Source: Pseudomonadota bacterium (lineage in GTDB: Bacteria; Pseudomonadota; Alphaproteobacteria; Reyranellales; Reyranellaceae). From it: a DNA stretch of 13,478 nt. The stretch is from positions 1-13,478 of the forward strand of contig JAEZHS010000634.1 in the NCBI GenBank assembly GCA_023436825.1. Reading direction: 5' to 3'. Positions within the stretch are counted from its first letter, which is position 1. Every line of letters begins with the position of its first letter. Below are positions 1 through 8,822 of the stretch, piece after piece. The notes beneath the pieces were generated by a model, which made no database searches, had not been told where the DNA came from, and worked only from the letters and a program-made list of their open reading frames with translations. Made by a program: the position numbers and the translations under genes.

Positions 1-576
1 GATGAGTGCTACGCCGAGATCTACACCCGCGAGCCGCCGCCCGGCGCGCTCGAGGCGGCGCTGGCGATGGACACGACGGGCGGCCAGGACCCTTTCAGGA
101 ACCTCGCCGTCTTCCATTCGCTCTCAAAGCGCTCCAACGCCGCCGGCCTTCGCTCCGGCTTCATGGCGGGCGATCCGCGCCTGGTGGCGATGACGCTGCG
201 CTGGCGCACCTATGGCGGCCCGCAGATCCCCTTCGCCGTCCAGAAGGCGTCGGCGGCGCTGTGGCGCGAGGAGGCGCATCCCGTCCAGACGCGCGAGTGG
301 TATCAGAAGAACTTCCGGGTCGCCGAGCAGATCCTGCACAACCGATTCAGCTACTACACGCCGGGCGGCGGATTCTTCCTGTGGCTCGATGTCGGCGACG
401 GAGAGGAAGCCACCCGCAAGCTGTGGCGCGAGGCGCACGTCAAGGTGCTGCCCGGCGCCTATGTCTGCCGTGAGACCGACGGCATCAACACCGCCGAGCG
501 CTACATCCGCGTCGCCCTGGTGCATGACGAACAGACAACGCGCGAGGGTATGACCCGCCTCGCTTCGGTGCTCTAG
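1..576 (+). CDS. PLP-dependent aminotransferase, class I/II (N-succinyldiaminopimelate aminotransferase-like), 5' truncated
   Basis: The reading frame is open from the first base and ends at TAG 574-576, so about 191 C-terminal residues are present and the N-terminal half lies outside the window. The visible part starts with DECYAEIY, the fold-type I strand carrying the Asp/Tyr that contact [19 protein letters not shown] follows, with the Schiff-base lysine in SLSKRSN. Near the end, YIRVALVHD carries the arginine expected to bind the substrate carboxylate. The SLSKRSN context is typical of DapC-type succinyldiaminopimelate transaminases, which serve lysine and peptidoglycan-precursor synthesis in the cytoplasm, but a related aromatic or LL-DAP aminotransferase cannot be excluded from half a protein. 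An internal ATG at base 67 is not the start, because conserved sequence extends upstream of it. The ftsK ribosome-binding site overlaps its stop codon, suggesting cotranscription. Confidence 0.88.
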   Translation, partial: DECYAEIYTREPPPGALEAALAMDTTGGQDPFRNLAVFHSLSKRSNAAGLRSGFMAGDPRLVAMTLRWRTYGGPQIPFAVQKASAALWREEAHPVQTREWYQKNFRVAEQILHNRFSYYTPGGGFFLWLDVGDGEEATRKLWREAHVKVLPGAYVCRETDGINTAERYIRVALVHDEQTTREGMTRLASVL

Positions 577-580
577 GAGG
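575..580 (+). promoter_or_regulatory. Ribosome-binding site of ftsK, overlapping the upstream stop codon
   Basis: AGGAGG lies four bases before the ATG at 585 and shares its first two bases with the TAG stop of the aminotransferase gene. This fixes the ftsK start and suggests translational coupling of the two genes. Confidence 0.75.
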
Positions 581-584
581 CGCC

Positions 585-3389
585 ATGGCGATCATCGGCG
601 CCGCCTCCGTCGCTCCCCGCAAGACCGCGATCCTGCCGGAAGGCGGGCGCGACTTCTTGCGGCGGCGCATGATGGAGCTGGTCGGCGCCGCGGTCGCAGC
701 GCTCGGCGTGGGCTTGCTGCTGGCGCTGTTCACCTACAGCCCGGGCGATCCGTCGCTCAACCACGCGACGGGCCGCGCGCCGCACAACATCGTCGGCGTG
801 CCGGGTGCCTATATCTCCGACCTGCTGCTGCAGACCTTCGGCCTCGCCATCATCCTGGTCCCGGTGGCGTTGATCACCTGGGGCGTGCGCATGGTGCGCA
901 CTCATCATCTCGGCTTCTTCGGCCTGCGACTCTCGCTGTTGCTTTTGGCGCTGCTGATGATGAGCGTGGCCTGCGTCGGCTTGGGCGATGTAGGCGCCGC
1001 CGCCACCCACGCCGGACCGGGCGGTCTGGTGGGCCTCGCCCTGGTCGGCCGCTTCCGCGAACTGGTGCTGACCCATTCGAGCGGCGGCAGCCTCGCTCTG
1101 ATCGAGCCGGCCTGCGCCGCACTCGCCTTCATTGCCATGGCGCCGGCGCTCGGCATGAACCGCACCGACCTGCCGCTGATCTTCCGCATCCTGCGCGCGC
1201 CTTTCCTGGGCGCCGCCTGGGCGGTGCGCGCGGGCATCGACCTGTGGCGCGGCAAGCCGCCGGCGCCGGATGCAGACGCCGACATGCCGGCGCCGGCGAT
1301 CGGCTATGCCGAGATCCCGGGCGAGATCGACGCCAGCCAGTACGACCCGGCGCACTTCCCGCCGCGCTTCGAGCAGATTCCCGAAGAGGGCGCCCCCTTG
1401 CCGTCGCGCGAGTCGCTGATGGTCGACGCGCCCTATGCGCCGATCGAACGGCCGGCCGGCGATATTCCTGAGATGCCGGCGGATCACCAGCCTCTGCAGG
1501 CGCCGACGGCGGCGGAATCGGTGCAGGAGCGCACGCTGTTCGACCGCGGGGCCGGGCTGCGCAGCGAGCCGATCCTCGGCCGCCTGCGGCCGGCCGCGCC
1601 GGCCGCCGAGCGCATCGAGCCGATTGCGCCGCTGCCGACCACGCCATCGCCCGCTGCGCCGGCGCAGGAGCAGCAGGCGCCGCAAGCGGCCGCTCCATCG
1701 GAGGGCGAGGTCGAGGACGACAACCCCTTCGCGCCCGATGATCCCACTGCCGACCCGCCATCGCCCGCCGCGGCGGCCGGCGTTACCATCGTGCCGCGCA
1801 AGTCGGCCGTGGCCCAGGGCAAGCGCGCCGCCAAGGCCGGCCAGCGCGAGCTCGACCTGGTGACCGGCGAATACAAGCTGCCGCCGCTCGACATCCTGTC
1901 GCTGCCTTCGCGCGTCAGCGCCGAGACCAAGATCGACGAGGAGGCGCTGGAGCAGAACGCCCGTCTGCTCGAGACGGTGCTCGACGATTTCGGCGTCAAG
2001 GGCCAGATCGTGAAGGTGCGGCCGGGGCCGGTCGTCACGCTCTACGAGCTCGAGCCCGCGCCCGGCACCAAGTCGAGCCGCGTGATCGGCCTTGCCGACG
2101 ACATTGCCCGTTCGATGAGCGCGGTGTCGGCGCGCGTCGCCACCGTGCCGGGCCGCAACGTGATCGGCATCGAGCTACCCAATGCGCGGCGCGAGACGGT
2201 GTTCCTGCGCGAGCTGCTGTCGACCCGCCACTACGAGGACACGCGGCTCAACCTGCCGCTGGCGCTGGGCAAGGATATCGGCGGCGATCCCGTGATCGCC
2301 GACCTCGCGCGCATGCCGCATCTGTTGATCGGCGGCACCACCGGTTCGGGCAAGTCGGTGGCGGTCAACACGATGATCCTGTCGCTGCTCTACAGGCTGC
2401 CGCCGGATCGCTGCCGCTTCATCATGATCGATCCCAAGATGCTGGAGCTCAGCGTCTACCAGGACATCCCGCATCTGCTCACGCCCGTGGTCACCGAGCC
2501 GCGCAAGGCGATCGTGGCGCTGAAGTGGGTGGTGCGCGAGATGGAGGACCGCTATCGCGCCATGAGCGCGCTCGGTGTGCGCAACATCGCGGGCTACAAC
2601 GAGCGCCTGGGCGACGCCAAGCGCAAGGGCCAGGCGCTGACTCGCCAGGTCCAGACCGGCATCGATCCCGAGACGCGCCGGCCGGTGTTCGAGGAAGAGG
2701 AGATCGATCTCACGCCGCTGCCCTTCATCGTGGTCATCATCGACGAGATGGCCGACCTGATGCTGGTCGCCGGCAAGGAGATCGAGGCCGCCGTCCAGCG
2801 CCTGGCGCAGATGGCGCGCGCCGCCGGCATCCATGTCATCATGGCGACGCAGCGGCCCTCGGTCGACGTCATCACGGGCACCATCAAGGCCAACTTCCCA
2901 ACCCGCATCTCCTTCCAGGTCACGTCCAAGATCGACAGCCGCACGATCCTGGGCGAGCAGGGCGGCGAGCAGCTGCTGGGCCAGGGCGACATGCTCTACA
3001 TGGCGGGCGGCGGCAAGATCGCCCGCGTGCATGGGCCGTTCGTCTCCGATACCGAGGTCGAGGAGGTCGTGCGGCATCTCCGCGCGCAGGGTGCACCTTC
3101 CTACATCGAATCGGTCACCAACGATCCCGACGCCGAGGAAGGCGGGCCCGGCCTGCCGGGCGAGGGCGGCGAGGAGGGCGAGAGCGACCAGCTCTACGAC
3201 CAGGCGATCGCGCTGGTGGCGCGCGAGCGCAAGTGCAGCACCAGCTTCATCCAACGTTACCTGCAGATCGGCTACAACCGCGCCGCCCGCATCGTCGAGC
3301 GCATGGAGCGCGAGGGCGTCGTCAGCCCCGCCAACCACGTCGGCAAGCGCGAGGTGCTGGCGCGCGACATCGACGACCGGGAGCGGTGA
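585..3389 (+). CDS. ftsK: DNA translocase FtsK
   Basis: A 934-residue FtsK/SpoIIIE-family ATPase that pumps DNA through the closing septum and helps XerCD resolve chromosome dimers. The N-terminus holds four predicted membrane helices (about residues 32-52, 80-104, 114-133 and 170-190). A low-complexity Pro/Ala/Glu-rich linker runs to about residue 430. The alpha part of the motor follows (about 433-560). The RecA-like motor has Walker [10 protein letters not shown] at 583-591 and Walker [13 protein letters not shown] with D720/E721, followed by [13 protein letters not shown]. The C-terminal gamma winged helix (about 868-930, [11 protein letters not shown] to [13 protein letters not shown]) is the part that reads KOPS sites. 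Length and domain order are normal for alphaproteobacterial FtsK. The start is supported by a perfect AGGAGG four bases upstream. Family and function are very secure; the TM boundaries are estimates by eye. Confidence 0.97.
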   Translation: MAIIGAASVAPRKTAILPEGGRDFLRRRMMELVGAAVAALGVGLLLALFTYSPGDPSLNHATGRAPHNIVGVPGAYISDLLLQTFGLAIILVPVALITWGVRMVRTHHLGFFGLRLSLLLLALLMMSVACVGLGDVGAAATHAGPGGLVGLALVGRFRELVLTHSSGGSLALIEPACAALAFIAMAPALGMNRTDLPLIFRILRAPFLGAAWAVRAGIDLWRGKPPAPDADADMPAPAIGYAEIPGEIDASQYDPAHFPPRFEQIPEEGAPLPSRESLMVDAPYAPIERPAGDIPEMPADHQPLQAPTAAESVQERTLFDRGAGLRSEPILGRLRPAAPAAERIEPIAPLPTTPSPAAPAQEQQAPQAAAPSEGEVEDDNPFAPDDPTADPPSPAAAAGVTIVPRKSAVAQGKRAAKAGQRELDLVTGEYKLPPLDILSLPSRVSAETKIDEEALEQNARLLETVLDDFGVKGQIVKVRPGPVVTLYELEPAPGTKSSRVIGLADDIARSMSAVSARVATVPGRNVIGIELPNARRETVFLRELLSTRHYEDTRLNLPLALGKDIGGDPVIADLARMPHLLIGGTTGSGKSVAVNTMILSLLYRLPPDRCRFIMIDPKMLELSVYQDIPHLLTPVVTEPRKAIVALKWVVREMEDRYRAMSALGVRNIAGYNERLGDAKRKGQALTRQVQTGIDPETRRPVFEEEEIDLTPLPFIVVIIDEMADLMLVAGKEIEAAVQRLAQMARAAGIHVIMATQRPSVDVITGTIKANFPTRISFQVTSKIDSRTILGEQGGEQLLGQGDMLYMAGGGKIARVHGPFVSDTEVEEVVRHLRAQGAPSYIESVTNDPDAEEGGPGLPGEGGEEGESDQLYDQAIALVARERKCSTSFIQRYLQIGYNRAARIVERMEREGVVSPANHVGKREVLARDIDDRER

Positions 3390-3483
3390 AATCTGCAGTC
3401 TGATGCCGTCCAACGATGGGTGGCAGGCGGCATAATTTGGGTTACCTTCCCGCCGGGGGACCAGCAGGCAGATTGAAGGCACG

Positions 3484-5175
3484 ATGACCGACACTGGAGG
3501 GCGCGTGGAGTTGCCGACAGCGGGCGTACATCGCCGCCGCCGCATTCCGCTGATCTGGATCGTGCCGATCTTGACGGGCCTGATCGCCCTCTGGCTGGCC
3601 TGGGACACCTTCTCCAAGAAGGGTCCAGTCATCACCATCACCTTCGACAGCGCCGCCGGCCTCACCGCCGGCCAGTCGCAGCTCAAGTACAAGAACGTGG
3701 TGATGGGCACGGTGAAGTCGATCACCATTGCCCCCGATCTCACCAAGGTGATCGTCTCCGTCGAGACGGTGCGCGAGGCCGAGCCGCTGCTCAGCGACAA
3801 GACGATCTTCTGGGTGGTCAAGCCCGAGCTGTTCGCGGGCAACATCACCGGCCTGGAGACCCTGATCTCGGGCTCCTACATCGGCATGCGGCCGTCGGCC
3901 GAGAAGGGCTCGCCCAAGCGCGACTTCATCGGCGAGCAGGATCCGCCGGTGCTGCAGGCCTGGACCAAGGGCACCACCTACATGCTCGACAGCAAGCGGC
4001 TGGGCTCGATCAGCCTCGGCTCGCCGATCTTCTTCCGCGACATCGAGGTCGGCACGGTGCTGGGTTGGGACATCGGCGATCTTGCCAACCGCGTCACCAT
4101 CCACGCCTTCGTGCGCGCGCCCTACGACAAGTATGTCCATACCGATACGCTGTTCTGGAACGCATCCGGCATATCGCTGAAGTTCGGTTCCGACGGCGTT
4201 CAGTTCCGCATGGAATCCCTGCGGGCGCTGCTGCTGGGCGGCATCGCCTTCGAGACGTCGAACGACACCAAGCAGCCGGTCGCCGCCGCCAAGCAGGAGT
4301 TCCCGCTCCATCGCAACTTCGAGGAGGCGAGGGCCGTCGGCTTCGGACGGCAGATCCGGCTGATGTCGTATTTCCCGGGCTCGGTTGCCGGCCTCGAGCC
4401 GGGGGCCCATGTCACGCTCCACGGTCTCAGGGTCGGGGAAGTGACGGATGTCGACCTGGTCTACGATCCCAAGCTCGATCGCGTCGTGGTGCCGGTGCAT
4501 TACCGCGTCGAAGCCGGCCGGGTCGCCAACCTCGCGGCGGCCTCACGAGGCAACGCGGAGACTCTTGCCGAGGAGATGATCAAACGCGGCATGCGCGCGA
4601 CCTTGCAGTCGACGAGCATCATCACCGGCTCCAAGGAGATCGCGCTGGAGCGCGTTCCGGATGCGTCGCCTGCCGAGCTGGAGAAAAAGGGCGACATCTA
4701 CATCGTTCCGACCTCCGAAGTCGGCGGCTTCGACGCCATCACGCGGTCGGCGGCCGAGCTTCTGACCAAGCTCAATCGCATCGACTACGACAAGATCGGC
4801 AAGAGCTTCGAAGGCGCCGCAGCCGGCCTCGATACCATGATTAACGGCGCCCAGATGCAGCGCACGCTGGCGGCGCTCGAGAAGGCGATGGTCGACGTCC
4901 AGGACATCGCCCGGAAGCTCGACACCGAAGGCGCGCCGGCGCTGAAGCGCCTGCCGGCGATCGCCCAGCAGCTGCAGGAGTCGCTGACCTCGGCCAATCG
5001 CCTGTTCGGTTCGTTCAATTCGGGCTACGGCGACGATTCGCGCTTCCGCCGCGACCTCGACCGCCTGATGCCGCAGCTCACCGACGCGGCGCGCTCGCTC
5101 CGCGCGCTCACCGACCTCTTGGCGCGCCATCCCGAGGCGCTGATCAAGGGGCGCACCAACACGGGCAGGGAATGA
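3484..5175 (+). CDS. pqiB: PqiB-like MCE (MlaD-domain) intermembrane transport protein
   Basis: A 563-residue protein anchored by one N-terminal helix (about 20-40, IPLIWIVPILTGLIALWLAW) with the rest in the periplasm. Three MCE/MlaD domains can be seen, at about 42-130 (GPVITITFDSAAGL, KYKNVVMGTV), 160-230 (SLGSPIFFRDIEVGTV) and 295-370 (FPGSVAGLEPGAHVTLHGLRVGEV). A helical C-terminus (about 430-530) follows, as in E. coli PqiB, where it builds a needle-like lipid tunnel across the periplasm. GAAGG at 3475-3479 sits four bases before the chosen ATG. The gene overlaps the next one, pqiC, by four bases (ATGA), a sign of translational coupling. The 94-bp gap after ftsK has a CATAAT at 3431-3436 that could be a -10 box, but no convincing -35 was seen. 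YebT/MlaD relatives differ in MCE number; the pqiC and pqiA neighbours make PqiB the best name. Confidence 0.93.
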   Translation: MTDTGGRVELPTAGVHRRRRIPLIWIVPILTGLIALWLAWDTFSKKGPVITITFDSAAGLTAGQSQLKYKNVVMGTVKSITIAPDLTKVIVSVETVREAEPLLSDKTIFWVVKPELFAGNITGLETLISGSYIGMRPSAEKGSPKRDFIGEQDPPVLQAWTKGTTYMLDSKRLGSISLGSPIFFRDIEVGTVLGWDIGDLANRVTIHAFVRAPYDKYVHTDTLFWNASGISLKFGSDGVQFRMESLRALLLGGIAFETSNDTKQPVAAAKQEFPLHRNFEEARAVGFGRQIRLMSYFPGSVAGLEPGAHVTLHGLRVGEVTDVDLVYDPKLDRVVVPVHYRVEAGRVANLAAASRGNAETLAEEMIKRGMRATLQSTSIITGSKEIALERVPDASPAELEKKGDIYIVPTSEVGGFDAITRSAAELLTKLNRIDYDKIGKSFEGAAAGLDTMINGAQMQRTLAALEKAMVDVQDIARKLDTEGAPALKRLPAIAQQLQESLTSANRLFGSFNSGYGDDSRFRRDLDRLMPQLTDAARSLRALTDLLARHPEALIKGRTNTGRE

Positions 5176-5747
5176 AGGACTTCTCTCTCGGCCGCCGGCG
5201 CTTCGCCCTCGGTCTGCCGCTCGTCGCCGCGGCCTGCGGCGGTTCGCCGGAGCCCAACTACTACACCATCGTGCCGCGCAACGGCCCGACCCTGCCGCGC
5301 GGGCCCAAGGTCGTGCTGCTGAAGGACATCGGGCTGGCGAGCTACCTCGACCGCCGCGAGATCGTGCGCTCGTCTGAAAGCTACAAGCTCGATATCCGGG
5401 CCAACGACTGGTGGGGCGAGCCGCTGGCCGGCCTGATCGGCCGCGTGCTGGTGGTCGAGCTGTCGCAACGCCTGCCCAACAGCTCGGTGTACAGCGAGAG
5501 CGGAGCCATCAACGTCGACCACAACGTCATCGTCGGCGTCAACATCCAGCGGCTCGATGCCGACAAGGCGGGCTCGCTGATCCTGGTCGCCCAGGTTGCC
5601 GCCGAGTTCAATCGGCCGCGGCGCACGGCGGCGCGCACCTTCACCATCAGCAAGCCGCTCGCCACTCCGGACACGCCGGGCCTGGTCGCGGCGATCAGCG
5701 ACGCGCTCGGCGAGCTGGCCGACAGCATCGCCACGCTGTTGCAGTGA
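5172..5747 (+). CDS. pqiC: PqiC-like outer-membrane lipoprotein (ABC-transport auxiliary family)
   Basis: A 191-residue lipoprotein and the likely outer-membrane partner of the upstream PqiB. The N-terminus has GRRRFALGL, then a short hydrophobic stretch and LVAAAC with the probable lipidated cysteine at residue 22. The mature part contains PNYYTIVP and later a KVVLLKDIGLASYLDRREIV stretch, characteristic of the PqiC/YmbA fold. E. coli PqiC is an outer-membrane lipoprotein that caps the PqiB tunnel. RRRF followed by ALGL also resembles a twin-arginine signal, so export by Tat is possible, though Tat lipoproteins in this family are not established to my knowledge. The gene starts in a four-base overlap with pqiB, and no independent promoter is evident. 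Confidence 0.88.
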   Translation: MKDFSLGRRRFALGLPLVAAACGGSPEPNYYTIVPRNGPTLPRGPKVVLLKDIGLASYLDRREIVRSSESYKLDIRANDWWGEPLAGLIGRVLVVELSQRLPNSSVYSESGAINVDHNVIVGVNIQRLDADKAGSLILVAQVAAEFNRPRRTAARTFTISKPLATPDTPGLVAAISDALGELADSIATLLQ

Positions 5748-5812
5748 GCCTGTTCTCCGCCGGGCGGGCTCACAGGTCCTTTCATGACGCGAGGCTCGCG
5801 GCCCGCGCGCGG

Positions 5813-7132
5813 ATGACCAAGCCGCAGCTTCGGGAGTGCCCGGGCTGCGGCTTGTTCCAGATCGTGCCGGCGATGGCGCCCGGGCTGCGCAGCAACTGCA
5901 CGCGCTGCGGCACTGCGCTGCGCATCACCCGCATCGACCCCCTGAACCGCTACCTCGCGCTGACCTTTGCCGCCATGGTGCTGTTCGTCGTGGTGTGGAT
6001 GGGCATGCTGATGAAGGTGTCGGCATTCGGCATCGTGCGCGAGACCTTCCTGGAGTCCGGGCCACGCGAGCTGGTCGCCCGTGGCCTGTGGCCGATTGCG
6101 ATCGCCGTCGCCTTCACGACGGCCTATGCGCCACTCGGCAAGTTCCTGGCCACGGTCTACGTGCTGGTCGGGCTCAAGCTGCGGCATCCGCCGCCTGGAA
6201 TTCGCGACATCTTCCTGCTGTCACGCCGGCTCAACACCTGGTGCATGTTGGAAGTGCTGCTGCTCGGCGTGTTCGTGGCCTACACCAAGCTCGGCGACCT
6301 GGTGACGATCGAGCTCGGCCCCGCCGTCTACGCGCTGGGCGTGCTCACCGTCGTCTGGGTGTGGGGCGAGGTCGCGTTCGATCCGCAAGCCGTCTGGGAG
6401 GAGATCGAGCGGCGCGGCCTGACGCACGCCCCAATGCCGGCCGAGCCGCCGCTTGCGTGGAAGCCGGGTGCGATGGGCTGCGAGGGTTGCGGGCTGGTGT
6501 GCGTGCCGGCCGAGACCGAGGGCCATTGCCCGCGCTGCGGCTCATGGGTGCACGAGCGCAAGCCCAACAGCGTGTCGCGCACCTGGGCCCTGGTGCTGGC
6601 CGCCATCGTTCTCTACATCCCGGCCAACGTCTATCCGGTGCTGACGGTGATCCAGCTCGGCGCCGGCTCTCCCAGCACGATCATGGGCGGCGTCGAGGAG
6701 CTGCTGGATTCCCACATGTATCCGCTCGCCGCCCTGGTGTTCTTCGCCAGCATCATGGTGCCGCTGTTCAAGCTTCTGGGGCTGGGCAGCATGCTGGCGG
6801 CGACCCAGTTCGGACGTCCCGAACGGGGCGCCTCCCTCCTGATCCGCGAGCGTACGGTGCTCTATCACATCGTCGCCTGGATCGGCCGTTGGTCGATGGT
6901 CGACATCTTCATGGAATCGCTTCTGGGCGCGCTCGTGCAGTTCGGCCGCGCCGTCACCATCGAGCCCGGCGTCGGCGCGCTCGCCTTCTGCGCCGTTGTC
7001 TTCATCACCATCTTCGCCGCCGAGACGTTCGACCCGCGCCTGATGTGGGATGCGGCCGGCCGCAACCCGCATCGCGCCCCCGCGCCACGTCCGGACGGCG
7101 CGGCCCTTGCACCGTCGCCGTCTGCCCCGTAG
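5813..7132 (+). CDS. pqiA: PqiA-like integral membrane protein (paraquat-inducible protein A)
   Basis: A 439-residue PqiA with the family's duplicated design. Each half is a rubredoxin-like zinc-ribbon motif followed by about four membrane helices. The first ribbon is C9-x2-C12 with C29-x2-C32 (CPGCG, CTRCG). The second is C223-x2-C226 with C239-x2-C242 (CEGCG, CPRCG). Hydrophobic stretches include YLALTFAAMVLFVVVWMG and, in the second half, FCAVVFITIFAAETFDPRLMWD, the latter a typical PqiA ending. It is the inner-membrane partner of PqiB and PqiC in lipid transfer to the outer membrane. The start is uncertain. ATG 5813 gives the usual short lead before the first ribbon but has no clear Shine-Dalgarno. 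An in-frame GTG at 5744 overlaps the pqiC stop (GTGA) and would add 23 residues by translational coupling. Confidence 0.9.
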   Translation: MTKPQLRECPGCGLFQIVPAMAPGLRSNCTRCGTALRITRIDPLNRYLALTFAAMVLFVVVWMGMLMKVSAFGIVRETFLESGPRELVARGLWPIAIAVAFTTAYAPLGKFLATVYVLVGLKLRHPPPGIRDIFLLSRRLNTWCMLEVLLLGVFVAYTKLGDLVTIELGPAVYALGVLTVVWVWGEVAFDPQAVWEEIERRGLTHAPMPAEPPLAWKPGAMGCEGCGLVCVPAETEGHCPRCGSWVHERKPNSVSRTWALVLAAIVLYIPANVYPVLTVIQLGAGSPSTIMGGVEELLDSHMYPLAALVFFASIMVPLFKLLGLGSMLAATQFGRPERGASLLIRERTVLYHIVAWIGRWSMVDIFMESLLGALVQFGRAVTIEPGVGALAFCAVVFITIFAAETFDPRLMWDAAGRNPHRAPAPRPDGAALAPSPSAP

Positions 7133-7251
7133 TTTCGGGGCCGGCCGGCAAGGCGGCCACCCGTCCGCGGAGAGGGCCAAGCCCACCTTCTGACTTCGTC
7201 TCTGGTCATTTCGACCTTTCCTGCCCGTAAGCGGACATCGGGCGTTTGAGG

Positions 7252-7260
7252 AAAGGGAGA
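7252..7260 (+). promoter_or_regulatory. Ribosome-binding site deciding the start of the ankyrin gene
   Basis: AAAGGGAGA ends three bases before ATG 7264. An in-frame TTG at 7246 lies upstream of this site and would place it inside the coding region, so ATG 7264 is preferred. Confidence 0.65.
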
Positions 7261-7263
7261 ATC

Positions 7264-8727
7264 ATGTCCGAGCTTCCGGCTCGTCCTTCCAAGGAACATC
7301 TGCGCAAACAGGCCAAGCGACTGGCGCGTGACAAGTCGCTGGGTCTTGCCGAGGCGCAACGCATGCTCGCTGTCGACTATGGCGCGCCGAACTGGGCCGA
7401 GCTGATGCGGCGCGTCGATGCGGCGCGCGGCGGTGAGGCCGCATCGCTTCCGCCGCTCGCTGAGGCCGCGCGGGCGGGCGACTTGGTGACCGTTCGGCGC
7501 CTGATTGCCGAAGGGCAGGCGGTCGACGATGGCGGAGCAAAGGCCGGCACGCCGCTGTGGCAGGCCTGCGCTTCTGATGCGCCGGCCGAAACACGCATCG
7601 CCATTGCCGACGCGCTTCTCTCCGCCGGCGCCAATCCACGGCACGACAATGGCGGCGTGACCGCGTTGAACGCCGCCGCCAGCCGCGGCCCATTGGCTCT
7701 GGTCGAGCTGTTGATCCGCGGGGGCGCGCTGGAATGGCAACCGGACGGCAAGGGTCGGACACCGCTCGACGCGGCGCGCCAAGGCGAGGCTGCAGACAAG
7801 GATGCGATCGTCGAGCTGCTCGCCCGGCCGGTGATCCGCGACCCCTCGTTCCGTGCCGCTGTTACGGCGTTGCAGAGCGGCGACGTCGCGGGACTCGCGC
7901 GCTTGCTGGATGACCAGCCGCGCCTGTTGCGTGAGCGCATCCTCGAGCCCGAGTGTTATCGCGAGGCCAGCCGCTCGCAGTATTTCCGCGACCCCAAGCT
8001 GTTCTGGTTCATCGCCAACAATCCGACGCTGATGCAGCGCATGCCGGACAACATCGTCGAGATCGCCGAGACGATGATCGCCCGCGGCGTCGACAAGGCC
8101 GATCTCGACTATGCTCTCGAGCTGGTCATGACCAGCTTGCCGGCCCGCGAGCAGGGGCTGCAGGTCCCGCTGCTCGAGCGGCTGATGAAAGCGGGCGCGA
8201 CGCCGACTGCGAGGGCCATCGACGTGACGCTGGCTCACTGGGAGCTCGAGCCTATTCAGGCGTTGCTGCGAGCCGGCCATCCGATGACAGCGCCGATCGC
8301 CGCAGCGCTCGGCCTGACCGATCGCTTCGAGACTTTGATGCGCGCGGCGTCGCCGGCGGAGATCCAGAACGCGTTCGGCATGGCGGTCGTCAACCGCCAG
8401 AACGAAGCTGCACGCCGGGCGCTCGATGCCGGCGCCGACGTCAACGCGTTCCTGCCGGTTCATAGCCACAGTACGGCCCTGCACCAGGCCGCAATCGATG
8501 AAAACCTGACGCTGATCGACCTTCTGCTGGCACGCGGCGCGCGCGCCGACATTGCAGACAAGCTGTGGAACGCCACGCCGCTCGACTGGGCGCGCCATAA
8601 CGGAAAGAGCCGCGCCGCCGATCATCTGGAGCAGATGGTGGGTCGGACCTCGTTGGCAATGCCATCCCGAGCGCAGCGAGGGACCTCTACGGCAGCAGGA
8701 AAGGCCCCTCGCTTGCGCTTGGGATGA
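7264..8727 (+). CDS. Ankyrin-repeat protein with repeat-derived C-terminal tail
   Basis: A 487-residue protein, probably cytoplasmic, since no signal peptide or membrane helix is visible. The N-terminal 55 residues (PSKEHLRKQAKRL, then AQRMLAVDYGAPNWAELMRRV) match a short helical module that often precedes ankyrin repeats in soil bacteria. Ankyrin-like units follow at about 63-200 (PLAEAARAGDLVTVRRLIAEG, GVTALNAAASRGPLALVELL, GRTPLDAARQGEA) and again at about 403-460 (TALHQAAIDENLTLIDLLLARGA, ATPLDWARHNGKS). The middle is helical and degenerate. Ankyrin domains mediate protein binding; the partner is unknown. Codons from about residue 467 lie within a palindromic repeat at 8663-8726, so the last 21 residues and the stop codon probably come from that repeat. 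The start is set by a good Shine-Dalgarno before ATG 7264. A 131-bp gap separates it from pqiA, so it is probably transcribed independently. Confidence 0.88.
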   Translation: MSELPARPSKEHLRKQAKRLARDKSLGLAEAQRMLAVDYGAPNWAELMRRVDAARGGEAASLPPLAEAARAGDLVTVRRLIAEGQAVDDGGAKAGTPLWQACASDAPAETRIAIADALLSAGANPRHDNGGVTALNAAASRGPLALVELLIRGGALEWQPDGKGRTPLDAARQGEAADKDAIVELLARPVIRDPSFRAAVTALQSGDVAGLARLLDDQPRLLRERILEPECYREASRSQYFRDPKLFWFIANNPTLMQRMPDNIVEIAETMIARGVDKADLDYALELVMTSLPAREQGLQVPLLERLMKAGATPTARAIDVTLAHWELEPIQALLRAGHPMTAPIAAALGLTDRFETLMRAASPAEIQNAFGMAVVNRQNEAARRALDAGADVNAFLPVHSHSTALHQAAIDENLTLIDLLLARGARADIADKLWNATPLDWARHNGKSRAADHLEQMVGRTSLAMPSRAQRGTSTAAGKAPRLRLG

Positions 8728-8736
8728 CACCTTTTT
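8663..8736. repeat. Dispersed palindromic repeat (copy 1), possible terminator
   Basis: The left arm (8663-8685, CATCCCGAGCGCAGCGAGGG then ACC) is nearly the reverse complement of the right arm (8703-8726, GGCCCCTCGCTTGCGCTTGG then GATG), with two mismatches and one inserted base around a 17-base loop. Five T residues follow at 8732-8736, so the transcribed hairpin could work as an intrinsic terminator for the ankyrin gene. The core GAGGGACCT / AGGTCCCTC is shared with the element at 9711-9835. Intergenic palindromes of this kind are multicopy in many alphaproteobacterial genomes; copy number here is unknown. Confidence 0.75.
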
Positions 8737-8804
8737 GCAACTGCACTGTGCGGCGACGCAGGCTGCTCGCGGAACGCTTTTTGCTCCACCGTCCTTACTG
8801 AACC

Positions 8805-8813
8805 GGAAGGGAG
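8805..8813 (+). promoter_or_regulatory. Ribosome-binding site of the deacetylase gene
   Basis: GGAAGGGAG lies nine bases before ATG 8823 and supports that start. Confidence 0.6.
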
Positions 8814-8822
8814 TATCGGACG

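Noticed and set aside
573..1685. Minus-strand frame of 370 codons opposite the FtsK N-terminus
   Set aside because: It is Arg/Gln/Ala-rich low-complexity sequence without motifs and overlaps the secure ftsK reading frame.
2175..3848. A 557-codon minus-strand frame antisense to ftsK and pqiB
   Set aside because: It crosses two clear genes and the intergenic gap, and its composition is the complement of the FtsK codons.
5411..5812. N-terminal extension of the pqiA frame back into pqiC
   Set aside because: Upstream of GTG 5744 the frame only shadows pqiC codons; the zinc-ribbon start of PqiA lies after 5813.
7137..7155. GC-rich palindrome GGCCGGCC after pqiA as a terminator
   Set aside because: It is short, has no loop or T-run, and such sequences are frequent by chance in this genome.
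7246..7263. TTG 7246 as the start of the ankyrin protein
   Set aside because: The Shine-Dalgarno AAAGGGAGA lies downstream of it and positions ATG 7264 correctly.
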